Made by a program: the position numbers and the translations under genes. From contig NZ_AUBJ02000001.1 in assembly GCF_000429185.2 (NCBI RefSeq), positions 5,270,001-5,334,000 of the forward strand: 64,000 bases of DNA, given 5' to 3'. Below are positions 30,579 through 39,929 of this stretch, piece by piece. This stretch comes from Actinoalloteichus caeruleus DSM 43889. GTDB lineage: Bacteria; Actinomycetota; Actinomycetes; Mycobacteriales; Pseudonocardiaceae. Within the stretch, counting starts at the first letter, position 1, and every line of letters begins with the position of its first letter. Under the pieces are notes generated by a model. It worked only from the letters and a program-made list of their open reading frames with translations, was not told where the DNA came from and ran no database searches.

Positions 30579-31328
30579 ATGAGTACACAGATCCGGGCGG
30601 GCACGGTACTGCCCGCACGCCGGGAGCCGCTCACCCTGCACACCGCCGACGACCTGCGCCTGGTCGGGGAGCTCGCGATGCCCGAGCGGAGGGCCCCGGT
30701 GGCGACGCTGGTCTGCCTGCACCCGCTGCCCACCCACGGCGGGATGATGGATTCGCACGTCTACCGCAAGGCCGCCTGGCGGTTGCCCGCGCTCGCCGAC
30801 ATCGCGGTGCTGCGGTTCAACACGAGGGGAACGGAGAGCGCGGCGGGGCGGAGCGAGGGCGAGTTCTCCCACGGGGACGCCGAGCGGCACGACGTGGTCG
30901 CGGCCCTGGAGTACGCCGAGTTCGAGGACCTGCCCAACGTCTGGTTGCTGGGCTGGTCCTTCGGTACCGACCTCGCGCTCATGCACGGCTGCGACCCGCT
31001 GGTGCGGGGTGCGATCCTGCTGTCCCCGCCCCTCCGGTACAGCCGCGAGGAGCACCTGCGGGTGTGGGCCGAGTCGGGCAAGCCGGTGCACGCGCTCGTG
31101 CCCGAGTTCGACGACTACCTGCGCCCGCCCGCCGCCCACGAGCGCTTCCAGGCGATCCCCGGGGCCAGGGTGGTGCCCTTCGAGGGAGCCAAGCACCTCT
31201 GGGTCGGTCGCGCCGACGACGTCCTCGACGAAATCGTCTCCATCGTGGCCCCGGACGTGCCGACCCCACTGCCCCGCAGCTGGGACGGGCCGTACGAGAC
31301 CCACCAGTTCACCGTCCACCAGTCCTGA
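30579..31328 (+). CDS. Alpha/beta hydrolase
   Basis: 249 residues. Core motifs are LVCLHPLPTHGG (oxyanion region), the nucleophile elbow LGWSFGTDLAL with Ser, and a His near the C-terminus in EGAKHLWVG. The family resembles cytoplasmic alpha/beta hydrolases often called dienelactone-hydrolase-like; the substrate is unknown. ATG at 30579 is used; GTG 30573 and TTG 30576 are close alternatives. Confidence 0.8.
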   Translation: MSTQIRAGTVLPARREPLTLHTADDLRLVGELAMPERRAPVATLVCLHPLPTHGGMMDSHVYRKAAWRLPALADIAVLRFNTRGTESAAGRSEGEFSHGDAERHDVVAALEYAEFEDLPNVWLLGWSFGTDLALMHGCDPLVRGAILLSPPLRYSREEHLRVWAESGKPVHALVPEFDDYLRPPAAHERFQAIPGARVVPFEGAKHLWVGRADDVLDEIVSIVAPDVPTPLPRSWDGPYETHQFTVHQS

Positions 31329-31413
31329 CCCGCCCGTCGGATCGGCCGCTCCGGTCGCTGCGTCCGCGTCGCCGGGGGGAGGATGGCCGGCGTACCGACG
31401 GAAGGGACCGAGG

Positions 31414-32184
31414 ATGACACCGCCCCTGGTGCTGCTGCACGCCTTCCCCGTGGACGCCCGGATGTGGGGCGGCGTCCGCCCGCTGCTCGGGCCCGGCCGG
31501 CGGGTGTTCGCCCCCGACCAGCGGGGACTGGGCGGTCGCCCCCTGACCCGGGACGGCGACGTGCCCCAGCCCGATCTCGACGTCGTCGCCGACGACGTCC
31601 TCGCCGAGCTGGATGCCCAGGGGGTCAGGCGCGTCGTGGTGGGTGGCTGTTCGATGGGCGGTTACGTGGCGATGGCGCTGCTGCGGCGTGCCCCGGGGCG
31701 GGTCGCCGGTCTGGTGCTGGTGGGCACGCGGGCCGGCGCCGACGGTCCCGAACAGCGCGCCAACCGGCTGCGGGTGGCGGACCGGCTCGAACGCGAGGGC
31801 GCGACCGGCTGGTCGGCCGAGTCGGCCGTGGAGGGACTGCTCGGGCCGACCACGCGGGCGTCCCGGCCGGAGGTGGTCCGCGCGGTCCGGGGTTGGGCGC
31901 GCGAGCAGTCGCCGGCCGGCGTGGCGTGGGCGCAGCGGGCCATGGCGTCTCGGCGGGACTCGCGCGCGCTGCTGGCCGCCGCCACGGTGCCAGTGCTCGT
32001 CGTGGCGGGCCAGGAGGACGGCGTGGTCCCCGTCGGTGAGCACCGCGCCCTGGCGGGAGACATCGCGGGCTCCGCGCTGCGGGTGGTGCCGGGAGCCGGG
32101 CACCTCGCCCCCGTCGAGGACCCGGTCGGTTTCGCCGGATGCCTCGTCCCGTGGCTCGACGAGGTGGCGTCGGCGGGGGAGTGA
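31414..32184 (+). CDS. Alpha/beta hydrolase
   Basis: 256 residues. LVLLHAFPVDARMW, the nucleophile elbow VGGCSMGGYVAMALL, Asp in VAGQEDGVVP and His in PGAGHLAPVEDP make a full catalytic triad. It looks like the pimeloyl/3-oxoadipate-enol-lactonase group, but no pathway neighbours point to a substrate. ATG at 31414 with GAAGGG upstream, 85 bases after the previous hydrolase gene; the two may be co-transcribed. Confidence 0.82.
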   Translation: MTPPLVLLHAFPVDARMWGGVRPLLGPGRRVFAPDQRGLGGRPLTRDGDVPQPDLDVVADDVLAELDAQGVRRVVVGGCSMGGYVAMALLRRAPGRVAGLVLVGTRAGADGPEQRANRLRVADRLEREGATGWSAESAVEGLLGPTTRASRPEVVRAVRGWAREQSPAGVAWAQRAMASRRDSRALLAAATVPVLVVAGQEDGVVPVGEHRALAGDIAGSALRVVPGAGHLAPVEDPVGFAGCLVPWLDEVASAGE

Positions 32185-32347
32185 GGCGTTCCTCCGACCA
32201 GGGAACTCCCACCCGCCTCGGGTGGTGTGCTCGTCGACGGCCCCCGGTGGTGGTCGCCGCCGCTGGGAGGTGGGAACGCACGGAACGGATGGTCGGGCCT
32301 GGGGGCGGGCGGTGGGAGGAGGACCTCCAGCTGGCGCGCTCGGAACG

Positions 32348-32381
32348 CCGCGAGGGGCCCCGGAACCGGGACCCCTCGCGG
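32348..32381. terminator. Bidirectional hairpin between hydrolase and DivIVA-like gene
   Basis: CCGCGAGGGG (32348-32357) pairs perfectly with CCCCTCGCGG (32372-32381); the converging genes end at 32184 and 32405, so it can serve both. Confidence 0.6.
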
Positions 32382-32404
32382 TGGTGGTGCGGCCTGTCGC
32401 GCGG

Positions 32405-34141
32405 CTACTGCTGCTTGGGAGCGGGCAACACGGTGGTCTCATCCCCGTGCCCCTGGCTCGCCTCGGCTCCCTGCTCCTCGGCGGGCTGCTGCTCCGGTTC
32501 CCGCTCGTCCTCCGGCGTGGGCAACCGCATGATCCTGGTGCCGTCGTCCGAGGTCACCGCCGCGTCGGCGTCGGAGCTCCCGGTGGCCGGGGTGGCCGGC
32601 TCCTCCCCGGTGGCCCGCTCGTCCTCGGCCCGGGGGATCGCCATCACCGTGGTGCCCTCGTTGTCCGCACCGGCCCCGTCGGCCGGCGTGGCCTCGGCGC
32701 CGGTGGCCGTCTCCGCCGCGACCTGGTCGTTCGCTGGGGGTGGGGCCGGCGTCTCCTGGGTCACCTGTGCGTCGGTGGCCTGCTGGGGGGCCGGGGGCGC
32801 CGGCGGGTGGGGCTGTTCCAACCGCACCTGCGAGACCGCGTCCTGCGGAGCGGAGGGCACGTTCACCGGCACCGACGCCGACTGGTCCCAGACCCGGGTC
32901 CGCTGGTGGGGGTGGCGCTGGATGACCGTCTCCTCCGCCCCGTTGTGCTGCTGGTGCGGCGGCTGCTTGGCGGGCGCCCAGCCGGGCACCGGCGGGCCGG
33001 CGGGCACCGGGTGGAAGTGGGGCCGGGGGAAGTGCTGCGTGGGCGGGTCGTGACGTGACTGCGAACCGGCCGGCAGCGCGGGCGGCTCGACCGGCTGCTG
33101 GTCCTCGTCGGCGAGGTCGAGCAGGGGGCCGGCCTCGACGAAGACCGCCCGGATCGCCTTGAGCTGCTGGGCCAGCCGGCCTCGCGTCTGGCGCAGGGTG
33201 TCGACCTGGCGCTGGGCCTGGCCGATCCGCCGGTTGGCCTCCTCCGTGGCCTCCCGCACTCGGCGGTGCGCCTCGTTCGTGCTCTCCTGGAGCCGCCGGT
33301 TGGCCTCCTCGGTGGCCTCCCTGACCCGCCGCTCGGCCTCCGCCTTGCTGTGGGCCTCCTGCTCGGCCAGCGTGCGCATCGCCTCGTTGCGGCGGGACGA
33401 CATCGCCATCTCGAAGTCGTCCTCGACCTGCTTGCGCCGGGCGTCGGCCTCGGCGTCGGCTGCCTGGCGGGTCTGCTCGGCCTGCCGCAGGTACTCCTGG
33501 GCGTCGTGCTCGCCCTTCTGCCGGATCGCCTCGCCCTCCTGGCGGAGCCGCTGGGCCTCCGCCTCGCCCTGCCGGCGGATGTTCTCGGCGTCCTGCCGAA
33601 TGCGGTCCGCGTCGGCCTCCCCCTGCTGGAGGACCTCCTGCGCGGCGGCACGGATGCGCTCACCCTCCTGGTTGGCCTTGTCCAGGGTGGCGCGGTGCTC
33701 CGCCTCCATCTCGGCGCGACGCGTGTCGTTCTCGGCGATGAGCCGCTCGTACTGGTTCCGGAGGCCGGTGGCCTCCTTCTCGGCCTTGGCCTGCATCTCG
33801 GCCGCGTCGGTCTCGGCGCGGGCGCGGATCTCGTTGGCCTCCTCCTGCGCCAGCCGGAGCATTCGCTGGAGGCGTTCGCTCATCCCCTCCAGACTGGTGG
33901 GGGGCTGGCTCATCCGCTCCAGTTGGGAGTGGAGGCTCTCGATCTCGGAGCGGGCCGCCTCCAACTGGCGGGCCAGGTCGCCCGCCTGCGACAGGGCCGC
34001 GTTCCGGTCGGCCGCGAGGATGCGGAGATCGGCGTCCAACCGCTCGAGGTGCTCGTCGACCTGAGCGCGGTCGTAACCACGTTTGGCGACGTCAAAGCCG
34101 GAGCCAAGGGGTAGTAGGTCACGGTCGTCGGCAAGGCCCAT
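32405..34141 (-). CDS. DivIVA-domain coiled-coil protein, Scy/FilP-like
   Basis: 578 residues. The N-terminus FDVAKRGYDRAQVDEHLERL is the DivIVA/GpsB-type membrane-curvature binding head. Residues of about 45-340 are a continuous coiled coil rich in Glu, Arg, Ala and Gln with repeated EATEEANRR and AEAQRLRQEGEA motifs. The last 230 residues are Pro-rich and disordered, with the short motif TxVMxIP/TRIMRLP/TTVLPAP repeated three times, perhaps a peptide-binding or phosphorylation motif. Related proteins organise polar growth in actinobacteria. ATG at 34141; an in-frame GTG at 34150 is possible. Confidence 0.82.
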   Translation of the reverse strand: MGLADDRDLLPLGSGFDVAKRGYDRAQVDEHLERLDADLRILAADRNAALSQAGDLARQLEAARSEIESLHSQLERMSQPPTSLEGMSERLQRMLRLAQEEANEIRARAETDAAEMQAKAEKEATGLRNQYERLIAENDTRRAEMEAEHRATLDKANQEGERIRAAAQEVLQQGEADADRIRQDAENIRRQGEAEAQRLRQEGEAIRQKGEHDAQEYLRQAEQTRQAADAEADARRKQVEDDFEMAMSSRRNEAMRTLAEQEAHSKAEAERRVREATEEANRRLQESTNEAHRRVREATEEANRRIGQAQRQVDTLRQTRGRLAQQLKAIRAVFVEAGPLLDLADEDQQPVEPPALPAGSQSRHDPPTQHFPRPHFHPVPAGPPVPGWAPAKQPPHQQHNGAEETVIQRHPHQRTRVWDQSASVPVNVPSAPQDAVSQVRLEQPHPPAPPAPQQATDAQVTQETPAPPPANDQVAAETATGAEATPADGAGADNEGTTVMAIPRAEDERATGEEPATPATGSSDADAAVTSDDGTRIMRLPTPEDEREPEQQPAEEQGAEASQGHGDETTVLPAPKQQ

Positions 34142-34301
34142 GAGTGTCACGCTACCTGGATGGCCGGAGGGTTCGGGGTATCTCCCCGCCATTGTGGTTC
34201 ACGTGTCCCGAGTTCGCCGGACGACGAGACCGCACGGGTTGACCGGTTGGCCAACCAAGGCGCATCCTGGGGTAGTTCCTGCAGGAACGGAGGTGGAGAC
34301 C

Positions 34302-34658
34302 ATGACTGGAAAGTGGTCACGTTGGCAGGACTGGGCAGCGTTCGCGCTCGGTGTCTACACGGTCATCTCGACCATCTGGCTGGACGTCACCGCGGGCACG
34401 GCGTGGACCATGATCGTGCTCGGCGCGCTGCTGGCGATCAGCGGTCTGTGGTCGCTCTCGGCGCCCGGTTCGGTCGCCAGCGAGTGGACCCACATGCTCT
34501 TCGGGGTCCTGTTGTTCCTGGCGCCCTGGGTCATCGGGTACACGGACCAGGGCGGCGCGGCGTGGACCTCGTGGATCGTGGGTGTGCTGGCGGTCCTGGT
34601 GAGCGCGGCGGCGCTGCCCGAGGCGAACACCGCTCACCGGGGGGTGATGGCCCACTGA
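34302..34658 (+). CDS. SPW-repeat membrane protein
   Basis: 118 residues, four hydrophobic helices in two pairs. Each pair ends in the SPW-type turn (LGVYTVISTIWLDV with LLAISGLWSLSAPG; then LFLAPWVIGYT with LVSAAALPE). SPW proteins are small integral membrane proteins of unknown function. ATG at 34302 has a long GGAGGTGGAG ribosome site. Confidence 0.8.
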   Translation: MTGKWSRWQDWAAFALGVYTVISTIWLDVTAGTAWTMIVLGALLAISGLWSLSAPGSVASEWTHMLFGVLLFLAPWVIGYTDQGGAAWTSWIVGVLAVLVSAAALPEANTAHRGVMAH

Positions 34659-34776
34659 GTGGATGCCGCCGGCCACACCGGCGGCGGTGTCCCCGCGCCC
34701 GGCGTGCCCATAACGTGTCCAGTGCCGAGAAGGCGGACCCGTTGTGGGCACGACCGGCGTATGGGGAGGGACAACG

Positions 34777-35447
34777 GTGAGCGTGGCGGACGCGGCGGCA
34801 GGCTCGACGAGGAGCGGCAGGGTGCGGCGGACAGGCCAGCGGGACGGTGTCGGGGCGCGGGAGCGCATCCTGACCGCCGCCGGCGAGCTGTTCGCCGAAT
34901 CGGGTTTCGACGCCACGCCCACCTCGCGGATCGCCGAACGGGCGGAGGTCCCCAAGGGGCTGGTGCACTACTACTTCCGCCGCAAGCAGGACCTGCTGGC
35001 GGCCCTCATCGAACGCCTGCCAGACGTGCGGGTGGACCTGACCTCGGTCGTCGTCCCCGGGGACGTCGCCACCAGCCTGCGCCAGTTGGTGGCCGCGCTC
35101 GACCGAGGTCTCGACGCGTCACCGCTGCTGTCCCACCTGCTCTGGCGGGAGACCGACACCCATCCGGCCGTCCGGGACGCGCTGGATGCGCGGCTGCGCG
35201 GGATCGTCTCCCAGATCCGGGAGGTGCTCATCGCCGCGCGGGAAGCGACCGGGGGCCGGCGGCGGAGACGGCGCTCGTCGGGGAGGGAAGGGTCGGGGCC
35301 CGGGAGGGGAGCGACGACATCGAGAGCGCGGCGGCGTTGCTGGCGCTGGCGGTCAGCTACCGCCACTCGGTGGCCCGGCACACCCAGCCGGCGGACGTGC
35401 TGGACCGGGAGTTGGACTTCGTCGCGCGGGCGCTGGAAAGCGGGTGA
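34777..35447 (+). pseudogene. TetR-family regulator with an apparent single-base frameshift
   Basis: The N-terminal helix-turn-helix is intact (RERILTAAGELFAESGFDAT, then PKGLVHYYFRRKQDLLAAL) and the ligand domain continues to about residue 158 (IREVLIAAREATGG). At the G-run 35251-35255 the protein text moves to another frame, where ESAAALLALAVSYRHSVARH and ADVLDRELDFVARALESG complete a normal TetR C-terminus ending at 35447. One extra G in the run restores a single ORF. This may be a real mutation or a sequence error. Without correction, the frame runs to 35559 with an Arg-rich tail. GTG start at 34777 with GGGGAGGG upstream. Confidence 0.75.
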
Positions 35448-35698
35448 ACACCGAGCGCGGAGAGGGGACGCGCCCGGTCGGCCGTCGGGCGGTCCCGTCC
35501 GGGGTGCGCGGTCCTCGTCGGCACGCCGGCGGTCCAGGCCGGACGGAGTAGGTCACTGATCGAGGTGGAGTAGTGGTGGCCGCCCGGCCCTGGGCCGTTC
35601 GAGTGAGGTCCTGCTGGGGCGCATGGTGAAATATTCACGTTGCATGCACGATTCGTGTCCGAAGCCCACGTCAGGTGGGCCGCTCGGACGGAGTAGTC

Positions 35699-38101
35699 AT
35701 GCGCATACCGAGTACCGGACGTGATCCCGCCGCCAGGTGGCGGAGACGAACGACGGCCGTCGCGCTGGTGGCCCTGCTGCCCGTGACCGCCTCCGGAGCG
35801 GCCGACGGTGAGGAGGGGGCCGGCACCACCGTCACCCTCCCCGGCCTCTCCGAGGAAGTGGAGATCCTCGTCGACGAGTGGGGGATCCCGCACATCTTCG
35901 CCGCCAACACCGACGACCTCTACCTGGCGCAGGGGTTCAACGCGGCCCGCGACCGGCTCTTCCAGATCGACCTGTGGCGGAAACGCGGACTCGGCGAGCT
36001 GTCCTCGGACCTGGGGCCCGACTACGTCGAACAGGACAGGGCCGCCCGGCTCTTCCTCTACGACGGCGACATGGAGGCCGAGTGGGCGAGCTACGGACCG
36101 GACGCCGAACGCACCGTGACGGCCTTCGTCACCGGGATCAACGCCTACGTCGACTGGCTGGAGGAGAACCCCGACCAGCTCCCACCCGAGTTCGCCGAAC
36201 TCGGGTACGAGCCCTCCCGGTGGGCCCCGGAGGACGTCGTCCGGATCCGCAGCCACGGGCTCACCAGGAACCTCACCAGTGAGGTCGCCCGGGCGCGCGT
36301 CGCGTGCGCCGAGGGCACCGACGCCGACCTGGTGCGCCGTGGCCTCGAACCGGACTGGACCACCGAGGTCCCCGACGGGCTCGACCCCTGCGCCATCGGG
36401 GACGAGGTGCTCGACACGTTCCGGTTGGCAACCAGCGGGGTCGCGTTCTCCGACGGGGAGGTGCGGGTCCTCGAGGCGGAGGACCCGACCGTGGTGGGCA
36501 GCAACAACTGGGTGGTCGCGCCCGAACGGACGAGCACCGGGCGCCCGATCCTCGCCAACGACCCGCACCGCGCCTACTCCGCCCCGGCCCTCCGGTACGT
36601 CACGCACCTGTCCGCACCCGGGCTGGACGTGATCGGCGCCGGTGAGCCCGCACTGCCCGGCGTGTCCATCGGGCACAACGGCACCGCGGCCTTCGGCCTG
36701 ACGATCTTCTCCATCGACCAGGAGGACCTCTACGTCTACGAACTCGATCCCGCCGACCACGACCGGTACCGCTACGGGGACGGGTGGGAACGCGTGGAGG
36801 TCGAGGAACAGCGGATCGAGGTCGCCGGAGAGGACGCGGTGACCGTCGAGACGCGGCACACCCGGCACGGTCCCCTCATCCACGTCGACGAGGACCGCGA
36901 CCTCGGGTACGCGGTGCGAACGGCGTGGAGCGAACCGGGGATGTCCCCCTACCTCGGCAGCCTCGCCTACCAGGGGGCCCGGAGCTTCGACGAGTTCGAG
37001 GAGGCGATGCGGACGTGGGGAGCGCCGACGGAGAACCAGGTGTACGCCGACGTCTCCGGTGAGATCGGTTGGGTGCCCGGCGGCCTCGCGCCGGAACGCT
37101 CCGGCTACGACGGTCTGCTGCCCGTCCCGGGAGACGGCCGCTACGAGTGGACGGGTTTCCACGACGGGGCCGAGCTGCCGCGTTCGCGCAATCCCGCCGA
37201 GGGGTACGTGGCGACCGCCAACGAGATGAACCTGCCACCGGACTTCCCGCACGAGGAGTACGGGCTGGGGTACGAGTGGACCAACCCGTTCCGGTTCCAG
37301 CGCATCACCGAGGTGCTCGCCCAGGACACCGACCACGGTCTGGCCGACTCGGCCGCCCTCCAGCTCGACCAGCTGTCCCTGCCCGCGCGACGGATCACCG
37401 CGCTGCTGCCCGGGCTGGAGCCCGGGGACGCGATCACCAGCCGAGCCCGCGACCTCCTCGTCGGGTGGGACCACGTGGAGACCGCGGACTCGGGCCCGGC
37501 GGCCCTGTTCGAGGTGTGGTTGTCCCGGCACCTCGGTCCGGAGTTCGTCCGCCTGGCCGCTCCGGAGGCAGCGGAGATCATCGAACAACCCGACACCCTG
37601 GTGTTGGTGGAGGAGCTGGAGAACCCGGGCCGCTGGCTCGACCAGGAGGAACGCGACGAGCTGCTGCTCACCACGCTGCGCGCGGCCTACCGGGAGACCG
37701 GTGAGCTGTTGGGCGGCAACGACCGGCGGTGGGAGTGGGGGCGGTTGCAGCACACGCTCTTCGCGCACCCCGTCGGACGGGGCGGCGCGGAAGACGACCC
37801 GGCCAGCCTCGACGTGGGGCCCTTCCCCCGGGGCGGCTCCAAGGACACCGTGAACCAGTCCTCCTACCGGGTCTCCGACTTCCGCCAGACCAACGGCCCG
37901 TCGTTCCGCATGGTCCTCGACGTCGGCGAGTGGGACCGCTCCCTCGTGATCAACGGGCCAGGCCAGTCCGGTGACCCGGACAGCCCGCACTACCGCGACC
38001 ACGCCGAGCCGTGGCGCGACGGCGAGTTCGTCCCCCTGCTCTACAGCCGGGCCGAGATCGAACGGCACGTGGGCGAACGGATCGTCCTGCTGCCCGGCTG
38101 A
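35699..38101 (+). CDS. Secreted penicillin acylase family N-terminal nucleophile hydrolase
   Basis: 800 residues. Signal peptide of about 38 residues (ALVALLPVTASGA). The precursor should self-cleave before the nucleophile Ser in TVVGSNNWVVAP (near residue 265), giving alpha and beta chains; the beta-chain SNNW start and the later FGLTIF and RHGPLIH motifs are typical of S45 acylases. Family members hydrolyse amide-linked acyl groups, including acyl-homoserine lactones and beta-lactams; the substrate here is open. ATG at 35699. It is preceded by the damaged TetR gene and a palindrome TGCATGCA at 35641-35648 that could be part of an operator. Confidence 0.88.
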   Translation: MRIPSTGRDPAARWRRRTTAVALVALLPVTASGAADGEEGAGTTVTLPGLSEEVEILVDEWGIPHIFAANTDDLYLAQGFNAARDRLFQIDLWRKRGLGELSSDLGPDYVEQDRAARLFLYDGDMEAEWASYGPDAERTVTAFVTGINAYVDWLEENPDQLPPEFAELGYEPSRWAPEDVVRIRSHGLTRNLTSEVARARVACAEGTDADLVRRGLEPDWTTEVPDGLDPCAIGDEVLDTFRLATSGVAFSDGEVRVLEAEDPTVVGSNNWVVAPERTSTGRPILANDPHRAYSAPALRYVTHLSAPGLDVIGAGEPALPGVSIGHNGTAAFGLTIFSIDQEDLYVYELDPADHDRYRYGDGWERVEVEEQRIEVAGEDAVTVETRHTRHGPLIHVDEDRDLGYAVRTAWSEPGMSPYLGSLAYQGARSFDEFEEAMRTWGAPTENQVYADVSGEIGWVPGGLAPERSGYDGLLPVPGDGRYEWTGFHDGAELPRSRNPAEGYVATANEMNLPPDFPHEEYGLGYEWTNPFRFQRITEVLAQDTDHGLADSAALQLDQLSLPARRITALLPGLEPGDAITSRARDLLVGWDHVETADSGPAALFEVWLSRHLGPEFVRLAAPEAAEIIEQPDTLVLVEELENPGRWLDQEERDELLLTTLRAAYRETGELLGGNDRRWEWGRLQHTLFAHPVGRGGAEDDPASLDVGPFPRGGSKDTVNQSSYRVSDFRQTNGPSFRMVLDVGEWDRSLVINGPGQSGDPDSPHYRDHAEPWRDGEFVPLLYSRAEIERHVGERIVLLPG

Positions 38102-38266
38102 GCCCGGTCCCGCCCTGGGGTGAGCGGCGGCCCGTGGGAGGTGCGGTTCCACCGCCGGTCACCCCGGTCACGGGCCGGTCCCGCCGGTCCGGTTTCCTCC
38201 TGCTGGGTGATTTCCGGACCGGATCGCCGACGGGGCTCGCACCGACCGGCCCGCCGTACGGGTGAC

Positions 38267-38299
38267 GGCCCTTCCCCGGTGGTCGGACGGGGAGGGGCC
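38267..38299. terminator. Hairpin between converging acylase and epimerase genes
   Basis: GGCCCTTCCCC (38267-38277) and GGGGAGGGGCC (38289-38299) form an 11-pair stem with one G-T wobble and an 11-base loop. Confidence 0.55.
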
Positions 38300-38328
38300 C
38301 CAGGCGGGTGCCGCCGCGCCCTCCCCGG

Positions 38329-38781
38329 TCACGGGAGCGCGGACTTGGGAGGTTCGACGAGTTCGATCAGGACACCCCCGGCCGCCTTCGGGTGGACGAA
38401 GTTGATGCGCGAACCCCCGGTGCCCCGCCTGGCCTCCTCGTAGAGGAGGCGGACGCCCTTGTGGCGCAGCGCCGTGCTGATCGCGTCGATGTCCCACACC
38501 CGGTAGGCCAGTTGTTGCAGGCCCGGGCCCCGCCGGTCGAGGAAGGACGCGATCGGCGAGTCCGCGCTGAGCGGGGCCAGCAGTTGGAGCGCCGCGCCGT
38601 CCCCCGCGTCCCCCGCCGCCCTGAGCATCGCCTCCCTGGTGCCCTGTTCCTCGTTCGACTCGATGTGCACCACCCTGAGACCAAAGGTGTCGCGGTAGAA
38701 GGCGATGGCCTCCTCGAGGTCGGCGACGGCGACACCGACGTGGTCGATGGCGGTGACGAACTGGCTGAGTTCCTCCGGCAT
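38329..38781 (-). CDS. mce: Methylmalonyl-CoA epimerase, VOC family
   Basis: 150 residues. AIDHVGVAVADLEEAIAFY is the classical first VOC repeat with metal His; the second half has QQLAYRVWDIDA and ends ILIELVEP with the metal-binding Glu. Interconverts (2R)- and (2S)-methylmalonyl-CoA. The stop lies at 38329 and ATG at 38781 starts MPEELSQFVTAID; no clear ribosome site precedes it. It is divergent from the DUF1028 gene by only 42 bases and near thiolase and meaB, so the locus concerns acyl-CoA interconversion. Confidence 0.88.
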   Translation of the reverse strand: MPEELSQFVTAIDHVGVAVADLEEAIAFYRDTFGLRVVHIESNEEQGTREAMLRAAGDAGDGAALQLLAPLSADSPIASFLDRRGPGLQQLAYRVWDIDAISTALRHKGVRLLYEEARRGTGGSRINFVHPKAAGGVLIELVEPPKSALP

Positions 38782-38823
38782 TCCAGGAGGGTATGTGGCG
38801 CGGATCTCGATTACGGTGCCAGT

Positions 38824-39681
38824 GTGACCTTCTCGATCGTCGCCAGGGACCCGGTGACCGGTGAACTGGGCGCCGCCGTCGCCAGCGGTGTCCTCGCCAT
38901 CGGCTCGAGGGCGCTCGCCGTCGAACCAGGGCTGGCGGCGGTGGTCGTGCAGGGCGCCGCGGGCGCCGACCAGCTCCACGCCGTCCTCGACCGGCTCCGC
39001 GAGGGGAACGAGCCGGAAGAGGCGGTGCGCGCGGCTGGGCTCAGCGCGGAGATGCAGTGCGGTGTCGTCACCCCGTCGGAGAGCACCAGTTGGACCGGCG
39101 ACGCCTGCCCCGGTGCCGCCGGAGGCGTCGCGCTGCCCGAGGTCGCCGTCCAGGGCAACCTGCTGACCTCCACGGAGGTGTGGGAGGCGGCCCGCGAGAC
39201 CTTCCACACCACCACCGGTCCGCTGCACCGCCGACTCGTCGCCTCGCTCCGCGCCGGGCAGCAGGCCGGGGGCGACGCCCGGGGGCAGCAGTCCGTGGCG
39301 CTCGTCGTCCGCGCCGCCGGGGGGACCGAACCGCTGCCGCTGGACCTCAGGGTCGACGACCACCGCGACCCGCTGCGCGAACTCGGCCGTCTCCTGGACG
39401 TCCACCACGCCCACGACCTGATCGCCAGCGGCTCGTCCGTGCTGCACGAGGACATCGACATGGCGCGCCGCCTCGTCGACGCCTCGGCCCGGTTGCCCGG
39501 CGACGCCCTGCTGGCCGGCTGGGCGGCGGTCGGCGCCTTGGTGCACGGCCTGCCGGAGGCGGCGCTGCTGGTGAACGCGGCCCGCTCGCAGACCCCGAGG
39601 TTCGCCGCGCTCTGCGCCCTGCGCGCCTCCCACGGGGGGCCGCTGGCCCCCGCCTGGAACAAGCTGGCCGAACTGGGCTGA
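38824..39681 (+). CDS. DUF1028 family protein
   Basis: 285 residues. VTFSIVARDPVTGELGAAVASG is the hallmark start of DUF1028, which has a fold like N-terminal nucleophile hydrolases. QGNLLTSTEVWEAARETF and the later LRVDDHRDPLRELGRLL are also typical. The last 80 residues are a helical extension. Function unknown. GTG at 38824, close to the divergent epimerase start, so both share a 42-base control gap. Confidence 0.85.
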   Translation: MTFSIVARDPVTGELGAAVASGVLAIGSRALAVEPGLAAVVVQGAAGADQLHAVLDRLREGNEPEEAVRAAGLSAEMQCGVVTPSESTSWTGDACPGAAGGVALPEVAVQGNLLTSTEVWEAARETFHTTTGPLHRRLVASLRAGQQAGGDARGQQSVALVVRAAGGTEPLPLDLRVDDHRDPLRELGRLLDVHHAHDLIASGSSVLHEDIDMARRLVDASARLPGDALLAGWAAVGALVHGLPEAALLVNAARSQTPRFAALCALRASHGGPLAPAWNKLAELG

Positions 39682-39929
39682 GGCGGGGCCGTTCCCTCGG
39701 GCCGGCCGCCCCTCGCCGTGGCCACGAGCCCGTCCGCCGTTGCCGTTCCCCGGCTTCCGGCCGTACCCCGGCCACCCCTCCCCCGAGGCGCGCACCAACG
39801 GGGCCGGCCCCACCCGGTGCGCCCACCGCCCCCGTGACGACATGTGTGGTCGCCGTCACCCCTCGTCGGTCCTGGCGGGGCCGGTAGGGTCCGGATCAGT
39901 CGTAGGCGGAGGAACGAGGGAGAACATCC

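Noticed and set aside
34659-35447. Second frame over the TetR gene as an independent gene
   Set aside because: Only its last 60 codons are protein-like, and they are the missing C-terminus of the TetR protein.
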